From positions 237,300 through 301,299 of the forward strand of contig NZ_DJKE01000008.1 of assembly GCF_002434505.1 (NCBI RefSeq): a stretch of DNA of 64,000 nt, given 5' to 3'. The stretch comes from Brevundimonas sp. UBA6550. GTDB taxonomy: Bacteria > Pseudomonadota > Alphaproteobacteria > Caulobacterales > Caulobacteraceae. The position numbers were made by a program, and so were the translations under genes. The notes beneath the pieces were generated by a model. The model did not search any database. It saw only the letters and a program-made list of their open reading frames with translations, and was not told the origin of the DNA. Numbering within the stretch: position 1 is the first letter of the stretch; each line of letters opens with the position of its first letter. Below, in pieces: positions 1 to 8,042 of this stretch.

Positions 1-1
1 G

Positions 2-1555
2 GTCGACGTCGTGCCGCGCTTCGAGATCACCGGCGGCGGCGCGACCATGGTCGAGCAGCGCTATCCCCGCGCGGGCCGACCCAATGCGGTGGTCGAACTG
101 TATGTCCGCGACCTGCAGAGCGGGGCGCGGGTCAAGGTGGATTTGGGCGCCAACACCGACATCTATCTGGCGCGGGTCAACTGGTCCGGCGACGGCAGAA
201 CCCTGTATGTCCAGCGTCAGTCGCGCGACCAGAAGACGCTGGACCTCTTGAGCGTCGATCCGACCACCGGCGCCTCGCGGGTGATCCTGAGCCAGAAGGC
301 CCAGGCCTGGGTCGATCTGAACGACGATTTCCGCGTGCTGTCGGACGGGCGCTTCATCTGGTCCAACGAGGATTCGGGCTGGCGGCACCTGTATCTGTAC
401 GATCGCAACGGCCGACGTCTGCGGGCCATCACGCGCGGCGACTATCCGGTCAAGCACCTGGACGGGGTCAACGAACAGACCGGCGACGTCTATTTCACCG
501 CCTCGATGCGCGACGGCAAGGAACTGCAGATCGAGCAGCAGATGTTCCGCGCCAATCTGAACCGCACGGTCGATCCGGTCGCGGTGACGCCGGACGGCGG
601 CTGGTGGACCGTGTCCGTGAACGGGCCGGCGACGGCCTATGTCGGCAACTATTCCGATCCGGCGACGCCGCCGCAGTCGGCGCTGTACCGGATCGACGGG
701 ACGCGGGTGCGCTGGATCGAGGAGAACAGGCTGGACGCCGGCCATCCCTTCGCCCCCTACGCCTCGCGCCTGCGCGCGCCCGAGTTCGGGACGATGCAGA
801 GCCATGGCCAGACCCTGGTCTGGCGCATGACCACGCCGCCCGACTTCGATCCGTCCAAGACGTATCCGGTGGTGATGCAGGTCTATGGCGGCCCCGGCAC
901 CGGCGCGGGCGTGCAGAAGAGCTGGCAGCCCCTGACCAACCAATTGCTGACCGAGGCGGGCTATATCGTCTTCCGCGTCGACAATCGCGGCGAGGGGGAT
1001 CGCTCGCAGGCGTTCGAGACCAGCATCTATCGGCGTCTGGGCATTCCGGCGGTCGAGGATCAGGCCCAGGCCGCGCAATGGCTGAAGACGCTGCCCTATG
1101 TCGATCCCGACCATATCGCGGTGATGGGCTGGAGCTTCGGCGGCTTCCTGAGCCTGCTGACCCTGACGGACAAGGACGCGAACCTGGCGGCGGCCCTGGC
1201 GGGCGCGGCGCCGACGGAGTGGAGCCTGTACGACACCCACTACACCGAACGCTATATGTCCACGCCCCAGGCCAACCCGGAAGGCTACGCCGCCACCGAC
1301 ATCCTGCCGCGTCTGGACGACATGACCGGGCGGCTGTTGATCCTGCACGGGATGGCCGACGACAATGTCATCTTCGGCAATGCGACCCGCGTCATCGACG
1401 CCCTGCAGGCCAAGAGCCAGCCGTTCGAGATGATGCTGTATCCCGGCCAGCGGCACGGCGTCCGCGGCGATCCGAGGCAACTGCAGCAATGGCGCACCTA
1501 TCTGGACTTCCTGGACCGCACCATCGGCAAGCGGGCCGCGCCCAACGCGGACTGA
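2..1555 (+). CDS. S9-family prolyl oligopeptidase, dipeptidyl-peptidase IV-like (5' truncated)
   Basis: The reading frame is already open at the window edge, so the true start lies upstream. About 515 residues are visible, against roughly 700-780 in complete DPP-IV relatives. The first two-thirds is the end of the beta-propeller (DPPIV_N) and the last ~230 residues are the alpha/beta-hydrolase peptidase S9 domain. Counting from the GTG at 11, the nucleophile serine is in GWSFGG (residue 375), the acid is in the ADDN stretch (450/451) and the histidine is in QRHG (482), giving an intact Ser-Asp-His triad. The family releases N-terminal X-Pro dipeptides, usually in the periplasm. A signal peptide would lie outside the window. 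The protein ends in a plain TGA with no clear terminator after it. Confidence 0.9.
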   Translation, partial: VDVVPRFEITGGGATMVEQRYPRAGRPNAVVELYVRDLQSGARVKVDLGANTDIYLARVNWSGDGRTLYVQRQSRDQKTLDLLSVDPTTGASRVILSQKAQAWVDLNDDFRVLSDGRFIWSNEDSGWRHLYLYDRNGRRLRAITRGDYPVKHLDGVNEQTGDVYFTASMRDGKELQIEQQMFRANLNRTVDPVAVTPDGGWWTVSVNGPATAYVGNYSDPATPPQSALYRIDGTRVRWIEENRLDAGHPFAPYASRLRAPEFGTMQSHGQTLVWRMTTPPDFDPSKTYPVVMQVYGGPGTGAGVQKSWQPLTNQLLTEAGYIVFRVDNRGEGDRSQAFETSIYRRLGIPAVEDQAQAAQWLKTLPYVDPDHIAVMGWSFGGFLSLLTLTDKDANLAAALAGAAPTEWSLYDTHYTERYMSTPQANPEGYAATDILPRLDDMTGRLLILHGMADDNVIFGNATRVIDALQAKSQPFEMMLYPGQRHGVRGDPRQLQQWRTYLDFLDRTIGKRAAPNAD

Positions 1556-1677
1556 CGGTCGGACCCGCCGGTCGAGCATCCTTTCGCTCCGCCGCGCTTT
1601 CGGAGAGTGGGGCCGAAGGCCGCGGGTGAGGGTTCAAGGATGGCGAGACAGGGCGAAAGCACGCGGAAGGTCGCCCC

Positions 1678-1956
1678 ATGAGCGACCTGATCGCCAATGT
1701 CGTCGGTTCGGCGGCGGCGGTGTGTTCCATCACCAGTTTCGCGCCCCAGGCGATCAAGATCTGGAAAGAGCGCGATGCGTCGTCGGTCAGTCTGAAGACC
1801 TATTCGCTGACGGTGACCTGTTTCGTGCTGTGGGTCGTCTATGGGGTGATGACCAAGGCCTGGCCGGTCACGGTCGCCAACGCCTGCGCCCTGGTGATGG
1901 CGTCGGGGGTGCTGGTCATGAAGTGGCGGTTTCGCGACGGCGACCCCGACGCCTGA
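1678..1956 (+). CDS. SemiSWEET-type sugar transporter (PQ-loop, 92 aa)
   Basis: This 92-residue protein is the usual size of bacterial SemiSWEETs, which are three-helix half-transporters that dimerise to move sugars. Three hydrophobic segments are visible (about 5-23, 40-58 and 62-80). A PQ motif sits at residues 23-24, followed by the typical basic loop and the ASSVS stretch seen in this family. The start is the ATG at 1678, preceded by GGAAGG seven bases upstream. It stands alone between the peptidase gene and a very small membrane gene. The substrate cannot be read from the sequence. Confidence 0.85.
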   Translation: MSDLIANVVGSAAAVCSITSFAPQAIKIWKERDASSVSLKTYSLTVTCFVLWVVYGVMTKAWPVTVANACALVMASGVLVMKWRFRDGDPDA

Positions 1957-2022
1957 CGGTTTGATCCTGATCAAGGCGGCCGTGGGCGTTCGCGCGCACA
2001 CGTTCGGCAAAGGAGATTTCCG

Positions 2023-2133
2023 ATGCCCGAAGCCGCCGTTCCCTTCATCGCCGCCATCGTCGCGGCCTTCGTCTTCTTCATGGTCGCCGTGGGCGCGACG
2101 GCCCTCTATGCACGCGAGCCCGAGGAGAAGTGA
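2023..2133 (+). CDS. 36-aa single-helix membrane microprotein
   Basis: A 36-codon frame starts at an ATG with AGGAG eight to twelve bases upstream, a strong ribosome-binding site. The product begins MPEAAVPF, has one hydrophobic helix of about 20 residues (roughly 6-27), and ends in a short charged tail (AREPEEK). The good Shine-Dalgarno, the clean membrane-segment composition and the charged C-terminus argue for a real gene. The function is unknown. It could be a small membrane regulator or a subunit-like peptide. No paralogue is visible in the window. Confidence 0.55.
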   Translation: MPEAAVPFIAAIVAAFVFFMVAVGATALYAREPEEK

Positions 2134-2217
2134 TCCAACCTTTCCCCGACGTGATCTTGGCGCCCCCGCCGATGCGGGCTAACCCGTAACGACAACGTCC
2201 AACAGGGAGACGCCCCA

Positions 2218-2523
2218 ATGCCCGATCTCGCACAAGTCACCGAACACATCCGCGGCGCCGTCGGCGACAACTCCGGCCTCGGCAAGACCGTCAAGCTCGA
2301 CCTGGGCGACCAGGGCAAGATATTCATCGACGGCGCCTCCACGCCGAACACGGTGACGAACGAAGACAAGCCCGCCGACGCCACCGTCTCGATCAAGTGG
2401 GATGACTTCATGGCGCTGTCGGAAGGCAAGCTGGACCCGATGATGGCCTTCATGCAGGGCAAGCTGAAGATCGCCGGCGACATGATGATCGCCCAGAAGC
2501 TGGCGCCGCTGCTGAAGCGCTGA
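2218..2523 (+). CDS. SCP2 sterol-binding domain protein
   Basis: This 101-residue protein consists of a single SCP2 fold. It has the acidic/basic strand pattern around 20-45, the DATVSIKWDDFM segment near 58-70, and the C-terminal MAFMQGKLKIAGDMMIAQKL signature typical of bacterial stand-alone SCP2 proteins. These bind lipid or acyl-CoA-like ligands in a hydrophobic tunnel. CAGGGAGA lies upstream of the ATG. A strong terminator follows directly (2549-2583), so it is probably monocistronic. It lies next to an acyl-CoA dehydrogenase, which fits lipid metabolism, although the terminator separates the two genes. Confidence 0.9.
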   Translation: MPDLAQVTEHIRGAVGDNSGLGKTVKLDLGDQGKIFIDGASTPNTVTNEDKPADATVSIKWDDFMALSEGKLDPMMAFMQGKLKIAGDMMIAQKLAPLLKR

Positions 2524-2548
2524 TGCCGGTCTGAACGACCATTTAGGG

Positions 2549-2583
2549 CGGCGCGGCTCCCGACCAGGGGCCGCGCCGTTTTC
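2549..2583 (+). terminator. Rho-independent terminator after the SCP2 gene
   Basis: Arms CGGCGCGGC (2549-2557) and GCCGCGCCG (2570-2578) form a perfect 9-bp GC stem with a 12-base loop, followed by TTTT. Confidence 0.85.
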
Positions 2584-2627
2584 GTATCGAGCGCTCGGCA
2601 GAAGCGCGAACGGGAAGAGGAAACGAC

Positions 2628-3839
2628 ATGGACTTCAAACATTCCGACCGCGCCCTGGACTGGCACGCCCGCGTCCGCCGTTTCCTGGACGAGCAGGTGA
2701 TCCCGCGCGAGCATGACTATTTCGCCCAGGTGCGCGAGGATTCGACCCGCCAGCCGCCCGTCATGGAGGCGATGAAGGCCGCCGCGCGCGAGGCGGGCCT
2801 GTGGAACATGTTCCTGCCCGGCGAACACGGGGCGGGTCTGACCAATCTGGACTATGCGCCGCTGGCCGAGATGATGGGCCGGCATCTGTGGTCGGCCGAG
2901 GTGTTCAACTGCAACGCCCCCGATACCGGCAATATGGAAGTGCTGCATATGTACGGGAATGCGGCCCAGCAGGATCGCTGGCTGAAGCCGCTGATGGCCG
3001 GCGAAATCCGTTCGGCCTTCCTGATGACCGAGCCGGAGGTCGCCTCCTCGGACGCCACGAACATCCAGACCCGGATCGAGCGCGACGGCGATCACTACGT
3101 CATCAACGGCCGCAAATGGTGGTCGACCAACATGGGCCATCCGAACGTCGCCATGACCATCGTCATGGGCAAGACCGACCCGGACGCGGCGACCCACGCC
3201 CAGCAGTCGCAGGTCATCGTGCCGGTGGATGCGCCCGGATTCCGCGTCGAGCGGATGCTGTCGGTGTTCGGCTATGACGAGAAGCCCATCGGCCATGCCG
3301 AGGTGGTGCTGGAGAATGTGCGGGTGCCAGTCGAAAACCTGATCGCCGGCGAGGGGCGGGGCTTCGAGATCGCGCAAGGGCGGCTGGGGCCGGGCCGCAT
3401 CCACCACTGCATGCGCGTGATCGGGGCGGCGGAACGGGCGCTGGAGCTGATGGTGACGCGGCTCTTGAACCGCACCGCCTTTAGAAAACAGCTGGCCGAA
3501 CATTCGGTGTGGGAGCAGCGCGTCGCCGACGCCCGCACCAATATCGAGATGTGCCGCCTCTTGGTGCTGAAGGCCGCGTGGATGATGGACGAGGCGGGGG
3601 CCAAGAACGCCCGCTCGGAGATCGCCCAGATCAAGGTGGCCGCGCCGAAGATGGCGCTTCAGGTCATCGACGACGCCATCCAGGCGTTTGGCGGGGCCGG
3701 CGTGTCGGGCGATACGCCTCTGGCCGAGCTGTATGCCGGGGTGCGCACCCTGCGCATCGCCGACGGCCCGGACGAGGTTCACAACCGCACCATCGCGCGG
3801 CTGGAATACGCCAAGCACGGAGGGCGTCCGGCGCGCTGA
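2628..3839 (+). CDS. Acyl-CoA dehydrogenase family protein
   Basis: This 403-residue soluble FAD enzyme has the full acyl-CoA dehydrogenase layout. The N-terminal helical domain spans about 1-125. The middle beta domain follows, with the FAD/substrate motif region [15 protein letters not shown] near 130-145 and the NGRKWW strand. The C-terminal four-helix domain contains [10 protein letters not shown] near 355-365 and the [15 protein letters not shown] tail. That tail resembles the long-chain/ACAD10-11-like branch. The family oxidises acyl-CoA to trans-2-enoyl-CoA and passes electrons to ETF. GGAAGAGGAAACGAC stands before the ATG. The substrate is unknown. No other beta-oxidation gene is nearby. 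Confidence 0.92.
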   Translation: MDFKHSDRALDWHARVRRFLDEQVIPREHDYFAQVREDSTRQPPVMEAMKAAAREAGLWNMFLPGEHGAGLTNLDYAPLAEMMGRHLWSAEVFNCNAPDTGNMEVLHMYGNAAQQDRWLKPLMAGEIRSAFLMTEPEVASSDATNIQTRIERDGDHYVINGRKWWSTNMGHPNVAMTIVMGKTDPDAATHAQQSQVIVPVDAPGFRVERMLSVFGYDEKPIGHAEVVLENVRVPVENLIAGEGRGFEIAQGRLGPGRIHHCMRVIGAAERALELMVTRLLNRTAFRKQLAEHSVWEQRVADARTNIEMCRLLVLKAAWMMDEAGAKNARSEIAQIKVAAPKMALQVIDDAIQAFGGAGVSGDTPLAELYAGVRTLRIADGPDEVHNRTIARLEYAKHGGRPAR

Positions 3840-3971
3840 GCGAGAGCGGCCGGAAAGTCGTTTCGACCCAATCGGTTGGGAACCTTCACGGGAAAACCAC
3901 GTTCGGGATTCCTGGGAACGACAGGGCGTATGGTCGGGGTCGTCGAGCGGTCTTGCCACGGAACGGCTGAC

Positions 3972-6134
3972 ATGAATGCGCGCTTTGAACCCGTTGTCGG
4001 GGCAGCGTCCGATGTGGCGCGTTACCGCGACGTGCGGGCCGCCATGGTCGATCTGGCGCAGGGTCTGTCGGTCGAGGATCTGTCGGCCCAGTCCATGCCG
4101 GATTGCAGCCCCGGCAAATGGCATCTGGCCCACACCAGCTGGTTCTTCGAGGCGATGATCCTGGGCGACGACCCGGCCTATCGGCCGGTCGATCCGCGTT
4201 TCCAGCAGCTGTTCAACTCCTACTACGAGGCGCTGGGCGAGCGGGTGGCGCGTCATCAGCGCGGCTTGATGACCCGGCCCTCGGTCGAGGAGGTGCTGGC
4301 CTATCGCCGAGAGATCGACCGGCGCATGGTTGACTGGCTGGCCCAGGCGCCGTCGGGCGGACAGCACCGCTATCTGCTGGAGCTGGGCCTGCATCACGAC
4401 CAGCAGCATCAGGAGCTGTTCCTGATGGATATGCTGAACCTGATGTCGCGCTCGCCGCTGGACCCGGCCGCCTATGAGGTCGAACCGCGCGCCCGGCCGG
4501 TCGAGACCGCGCGCGGCGGCGCGGTCGCCTTCGACGGCGGCCTGGTCGCGATCGGCCACGACGAAGCGGGCTTCGCCTTCGACAACGAAGGTCCGGCGCA
4601 CAAGGTCTGGCTGGAGCCGTTCGCCCTGGCCGCCGATCTGGTGACGAACGACGACTGGATGCGGTTCATGGCCGACGACGGCTATGGGCGCGCCGACCTG
4701 TGGCTGTCGGACGGCTGGGCGGTGGTGAAGGCCGAGGGCTGGACCGCGCCGCATTACTGGCGGCGCGACGGCGAGGACTGGACCGTGATGGGCCTGACGG
4801 GCCGCGCGCCCGTCGATCCGGCCGCCCCGGTGCGACACATCAGCTTCTACGAGGCCGACGCCTATGCGCGTTGGGCCGGCAAGCGTTTGCCGACCGAGGC
4901 GGAGTGGGAACACGCGGCCGCGACGAAGGGCGACGCCTTCTCCAACCTGTCGGGCGAGGTGTGGCAGTGGACCGCCAGCGCCTATGCCCCCTATCCGGGA
5001 TTCCAGCCCACGCCGGGCACGGCCGCCGAATACAACGGCAAGTTCATGGCCAACCAGATGGTGCTGCGCGGCGGCGCCTTCGCCACGCCGCCCGGCCATG
5101 CGCGCCTGACCTACCGCAACTTCTACTATCCCCAGCAAAGGTGGGCCTTCATGGGTCTGAGACTAGCCGAAGACGCCGCCGGGCGTCGCGCCGCGCCCCA
5201 TGCGGACGACGCCCAGACCAGGGCCTTCCGCCGCGACATGATCGACGGCCTGTCGCAGCCGCAAAAGGCCGTGCCGCCCAAATGGTTCTATGACGCCGAA
5301 GGGTCGCGCCTGTTCGAGGACATCACCGCCCTGACGGAATATTATCCGACGCGCCAGGAGACGGCTCTGCTGCGCGAACGGGCGGCGGAGCTGACCGCCG
5401 ACTTCGGACCGGACGCGGTTCTGGTGGAGTTCGGTTCGGGCGCCAGCGAGAAGACGCGCATCCTGCTGGACGCCGTGCCGGACCTGGGCGCCTATGTGCC
5501 GCTGGACATCAGCGAAAGCGCCCTGGTGGACGCCGCCCATCGGATCGGCGCCGACTATCCGGGGCTGCGGGTGCAGCCGGTGCTGGGCGATTTCGAACAT
5601 CTGTCGCCGCTGCCGGACGACCTGCCAAAGGGGCGGCGGATCGGCTTCTTCCCCGGATCGACCATCGGCAATCTGCAGCCGGACGAGGCGGTGCGCTTCC
5701 TGGCGGCGGCGCGTCGGATGCTGGGGGAGGGCAGCCTGTTCATCCTGGGGACCGACCTGGTCAAGGACGCCGGCGTGCTGGTGGCCGCCTATGACGATGC
5801 GCAGGGCGTGACGGCGGCGTTCAACATGAACCTGCTGGTCCGGGCCAACGCCGAGCTGGACGCCGATTTCGACCTGGACGCCTTTGCGCACCAGGCCGTC
5901 TGGAACCCGCAGGCGTCGCGCATGGAGATGCATCTTCGCGCGACCAAGCCCACCATCGCCCACATCGACGGCCGGACCTTCCGCTTCATGGAGGGCGAGA
6001 CGATCCACACCGAAAGCTCGCGCAAGTTCACGCCCGAGACCATCACGGCCATGGCCGAGGCGGCGGGGTGGACGGTTTCCCGCCTGGACGTGTCGCCGGA
6101 ACCCAGCGTGGCCCTGTCGCTGCTGCGCGGCTGA
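3972..6134 (+). CDS. egtBD: Fused ergothioneine biosynthesis protein EgtB-EgtD
   Basis: One uninterrupted 720-residue frame joins two enzymes that are usually separate. Residues ~1-400 are EgtB. They comprise a DinB-like helical domain with iron ligands in HLAHTSW (His54) and HHDQQHQE (His142, His146), then a formylglycine-generating-enzyme-like domain ending in a WAFMGLRLAED tail. EgtB makes the sulfoxide C-S bond on hercynine. Residues ~405-720 are EgtD, the SAM-dependent histidine N-alpha-trimethyltransferase. They contain PKWFYD, EYYPTRQE, the SAM motif VEFGSGASEKT near 485 and FFPGSTIGNL. I chose the ATG at 3972. The frame extends upstream to an ATG at 3876, but that extra stretch is not family-like. 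A perfect terminator follows. No egtA, egtC or egtE is nearby, so the sulfur donor cannot be told. Confidence 0.93.
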   Translation: MNARFEPVVGAASDVARYRDVRAAMVDLAQGLSVEDLSAQSMPDCSPGKWHLAHTSWFFEAMILGDDPAYRPVDPRFQQLFNSYYEALGERVARHQRGLMTRPSVEEVLAYRREIDRRMVDWLAQAPSGGQHRYLLELGLHHDQQHQELFLMDMLNLMSRSPLDPAAYEVEPRARPVETARGGAVAFDGGLVAIGHDEAGFAFDNEGPAHKVWLEPFALAADLVTNDDWMRFMADDGYGRADLWLSDGWAVVKAEGWTAPHYWRRDGEDWTVMGLTGRAPVDPAAPVRHISFYEADAYARWAGKRLPTEAEWEHAAATKGDAFSNLSGEVWQWTASAYAPYPGFQPTPGTAAEYNGKFMANQMVLRGGAFATPPGHARLTYRNFYYPQQRWAFMGLRLAEDAAGRRAAPHADDAQTRAFRRDMIDGLSQPQKAVPPKWFYDAEGSRLFEDITALTEYYPTRQETALLRERAAELTADFGPDAVLVEFGSGASEKTRILLDAVPDLGAYVPLDISESALVDAAHRIGADYPGLRVQPVLGDFEHLSPLPDDLPKGRRIGFFPGSTIGNLQPDEAVRFLAAARRMLGEGSLFILGTDLVKDAGVLVAAYDDAQGVTAAFNMNLLVRANAELDADFDLDAFAHQAVWNPQASRMEMHLRATKPTIAHIDGRTFRFMEGETIHTESSRKFTPETITAMAEAAGWTVSRLDVSPEPSVALSLLRG

Positions 6135-6163
6135 TCGGCCGCCTCTGCGGCTGTCGCAACAAG

Positions 6164-6197
6164 AAAGGGCGGCTCATCCTGCGATGAGCCGCCCTTT
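6164..6197. terminator. Bidirectional terminator between egtBD and the KGG-repeat gene
   Basis: Arms AAAGGGCGGCTCATC (6164-6178) and GATGAGCCGCCCTTT (6183-6197) form a perfect 15-bp stem with a 4-base loop. The A-rich and T-rich flanks let it serve both converging genes. Confidence 0.85.
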
Positions 6198-6220
6198 GAT
6201 GTGGAGTGGGATAGAGACCC

Positions 6221-6439
6221 TCAGTCCGGCTTTTCCGCCGGATCCTTTTTCACGCCATGCGACGCCTCGCCGCCCTTGCGGCCGGCCTGGGCGGCCAGGC
6301 TGCGATCCTGGGAGAAGCTGCGCTTCTCGCTGGGGACGCTGGCGCCGCCCTTGCGGGCGATCTCGCGCTGACGTTCGGGGTCCATTGAAGCAAAGCCTCG
6401 CTTGGAAACGCCTGAGGGTCGGGTGGGTTGGCTGTCCAT
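6221..6439 (-). CDS. KGG-repeat stress-type protein (YciG-like)
   Basis: The 72-residue product has two glycine-lysine repeats, IARKGGASVP and AGRKGGEASHG. These are the signature of the KGG/stress-induced family represented by Escherichia coli YciG. The protein is strongly basic and hydrophilic, with no membrane segment. I chose the ATG at 6439 because AAAGGAAG lies just upstream on the minus strand. The frame also opens further upstream, to 6541, but that part lacks family features. Members are linked to general stress and stationary phase, with no known biochemical activity. It ends against the terminator shared with egtBD. Confidence 0.75.
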   Translation of the reverse strand: MDSQPTRPSGVSKRGFASMDPERQREIARKGGASVPSEKRSFSQDRSLAAQAGRKGGEASHGVKKDPAEKPD

Positions 6440-6565
6440 CGGTCTTCCTTTCAGTGTCGCCGTTGCGCTTGCTGAAGTGAACCCAGTGACTCGGTGACGG
6501 TTCCGTTCGGAACCCTGTTTTACTGTCACGGCTCTGAGCATCTCTTCGCGCCTCGACTTCGGCCA

Positions 6566-6724
6566 TCAGCCATAGGGGCGCGAATCACCTTCATCGCCGC
6601 CGCCGGGTTCCATGGGCGGAACTTCGTCGGGCGTATCCGACGGCAGGATTTCGGGTTCGGGCGAGGGGGCAGGCGGGATTTCGGGCTGCGGGGCGCCCGA
6701 CGGCGTCGGCTCGATATAGGTCAT
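6566..6724 (-). CDS. Proline/glutamate-rich 52-aa hypothetical protein
   Basis: The gene begins at the ATG at 6724, preceded on the minus strand by AAGGAG at good spacing. The product is MTYIEPTPSG followed by a low-complexity Pro/Glu/Gly stretch with PEIPPAPSPEPEILPS and an acidic, glycine-rich end. It is probably disordered, and no family is recognised. The clear ribosome-binding site and the neighbouring similarly oriented stress-type gene support it. The biased composition could also come from a chance GC-rich frame, so I am only moderately sure. Confidence 0.5.
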   Translation of the reverse strand: MTYIEPTPSGAPQPEIPPAPSPEPEILPSDTPDEVPPMEPGGGDEGDSRPYG

Positions 6725-6851
6725 GACGATCTCCTTGCGTTGAGCAGACAACGCCCGGCGCGACGCCGCGTTCGCCCGACTTGCGCGCCTTCATGCCGCA
6801 GGGGAACCTCGGGGGTCGCGGCTGGTTTGATCTGCGAACCCGGAGACCGAC

Positions 6852-7145
6852 ATGACACAGAGCCCCATCGCCGCCCCGACCCCCGACGACATCGTCATCG
6901 AAGACGACAGCCTGAACCAGCGGCTGGATCGCCAGGCGGACGCCATACTGGCCTCGGACGAAGGCGACAGCTTCGCCCCGACCACCTCCGTGCGTCAGGC
7001 GGTCAAGGACGACGCCGAGCGGGTGCGCCAAAAGGTCTCGCACCAGATCGACGATGCGCGCGACGGCATCCGCGACGAGCCGATCCGCATGACCCTCTAC
7101 GCCCTGGGCGTCGGCGTCATCATCGGCCTGTGGCTGCGTCGCTGA
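6852..7145 (+). CDS. Tail-anchored DUF883-like hypothetical protein (97 aa)
   Basis: The N-terminal ~75 residues are hydrophilic and helical with an acidic start. They include a basic/acidic heptad-like stretch (VKDDAERVRQKVSHQIDD). The C-terminus is one hydrophobic helix (MTLYALGVGVIIGLWLRR) with a short basic end. This is the layout of ElaB/YqjD-type (DUF883-like) inner-membrane proteins, which have been reported to associate with ribosomes in stationary phase. Membership is inferred from layout only. GGAGACCGAC precedes the ATG. The neighbours are unrelated. Confidence 0.6.
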   Translation: MTQSPIAAPTPDDIVIEDDSLNQRLDRQADAILASDEGDSFAPTTSVRQAVKDDAERVRQKVSHQIDDARDGIRDEPIRMTLYALGVGVIIGLWLRR

Positions 7146-7148
7146 TCG

Positions 7149-7850
7149 TCAGGCGGGGCCGACCGGCTCTCGCCGGATCGGGGCCTGGCTGAGCGCGGCG
7201 TCCGAGACGAACGGATTGGTTCGACGTTCCTCGCCGAAGGTCGAGATCGGCCCGTGTCCCGGCACGAAGGTCACGTCGTCGCCCAGCGGCCACAGCTTTT
7301 CGACCACGGAACGGATCAGGGCGGGCGGATCGCTCATCGGGAAATCGGTGCGCCCAACTGACCCCTTGAACAGAACATCGCCGACCTGAGCGAATCGCGC
7401 CGCGCGGTTGAAGAAGACGACGTGACCGGGCGTGTGTCCGGGACAGTGGCGCACCTCCCACTGTGTCTCGCCCAGGCTGACCGTGTCGCCGTCTTCCAGC
7501 CAGCGGTCGGGGGTGAACGGGCGCGCGTCGGGCAGGCCGTACATCCGGCCGCTTTCGACGATGCGGTCGATCCAGAACTGATCGGCCTTCTGCGGTCCGA
7601 CGATCTGGACGCCGCTCTTTTCCTGCATCTCGGCCGCCCCGCCCGCGTGATCCAGATGGCCGTGGGTGATCCAGATCTGGTCCAGCGTCAGGCCGCGCCG
7701 CGCGACCTCGTTCAGAATCACATTCACCGATCCGCCAGGGTCGATGACGGCGGCCTTGTTCGTGGCCGTGCACCAGACGGTCGTGCAGTTCTGCTGAAGC
7801 GGGGTGACGGGCGTGACGAAGACGCCGATGGGGGAGGCGGGCTGGCTCAT
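7149..7850 (-). CDS. MBL-fold metallo-hydrolase (glyoxalase II-like)
   Basis: The 233-residue protein carries the metallo-beta-lactamase metal motif THGHLDH (His63, His65, Asp66, His67), then HCPGHTPGH near 135-143 and a C-terminal VPGHG. This pattern is typical of the GloB-like branch that hydrolyses glutathione or other thioesters. Its length is close to the short glyoxalase II-like bacterial proteins. I chose the ATG at 7850; an in-frame ATG at 7886 would add 12 residues of poor quality. It ends three bases from the tail-anchored gene and is divergent from tig. The exact substrate is not readable. Confidence 0.85.
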   Translation of the reverse strand: MSQPASPIGVFVTPVTPLQQNCTTVWCTATNKAAVIDPGGSVNVILNEVARRGLTLDQIWITHGHLDHAGGAAEMQEKSGVQIVGPQKADQFWIDRIVESGRMYGLPDARPFTPDRWLEDGDTVSLGETQWEVRHCPGHTPGHVVFFNRAARFAQVGDVLFKGSVGRTDFPMSDPPALIRSVVEKLWPLGDDVTFVPGHGPISTFGEERRTNPFVSDAALSQAPIRREPVGPA

Positions 7851-7906
7851 CGCGCCAATATAAGGCCGGCCGATGCGCGAAACCACCGGCGGCGATCACG
7901 CTCGCG

Positions 7907-7935
7907 TTGACCTTTGGGGCCCTTCTCGACATAAG
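7907..7935 (+). promoter_or_regulatory. Candidate sigma-70 promoter of tig
   Basis: TTGACC (7907-7912) and CATAAG (7930-7935) are separated by 17 bases. They lie about 110 bases before the tig start, in the divergent gap with the MBL-fold gene. The match is to consensus only. Confidence 0.4.
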
Positions 7936-8042
7936 GGCGGGCTTCGAGGCGCCGCTCCACACGGGGCGGCCTTCTTGCTTTATCCATTCCGCGCCGGCCG
8001 TCCCGATGGCTCATGCGCCCCAGAGCGTCAGAAGTCCCGACC

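Noticed and set aside
1556..1677. GC-rich stretch after the peptidase gene with a possible palindromic repeat
   Set aside because: No stable perfect stem with a T-run and no second clear copy could be established by eye.
3876..3971. N-terminal extension of egtBD starting at 3876
   Set aside because: The 32 extra residues show no EgtB similarity and no ribosome-binding site. The ATG at 3972 fits the family start.
2106..5138. Long open frame (about 1010 codons) on the minus strand opposite the acyl-CoA dehydrogenase and egtBD
   Set aside because: It is low-complexity, Arg/His/Gly-rich and spans two well-identified plus-strand genes, as expected for an antisense shadow in high-GC DNA. The same holds for the long frames opposite lon, the autotransporter and dnaE.
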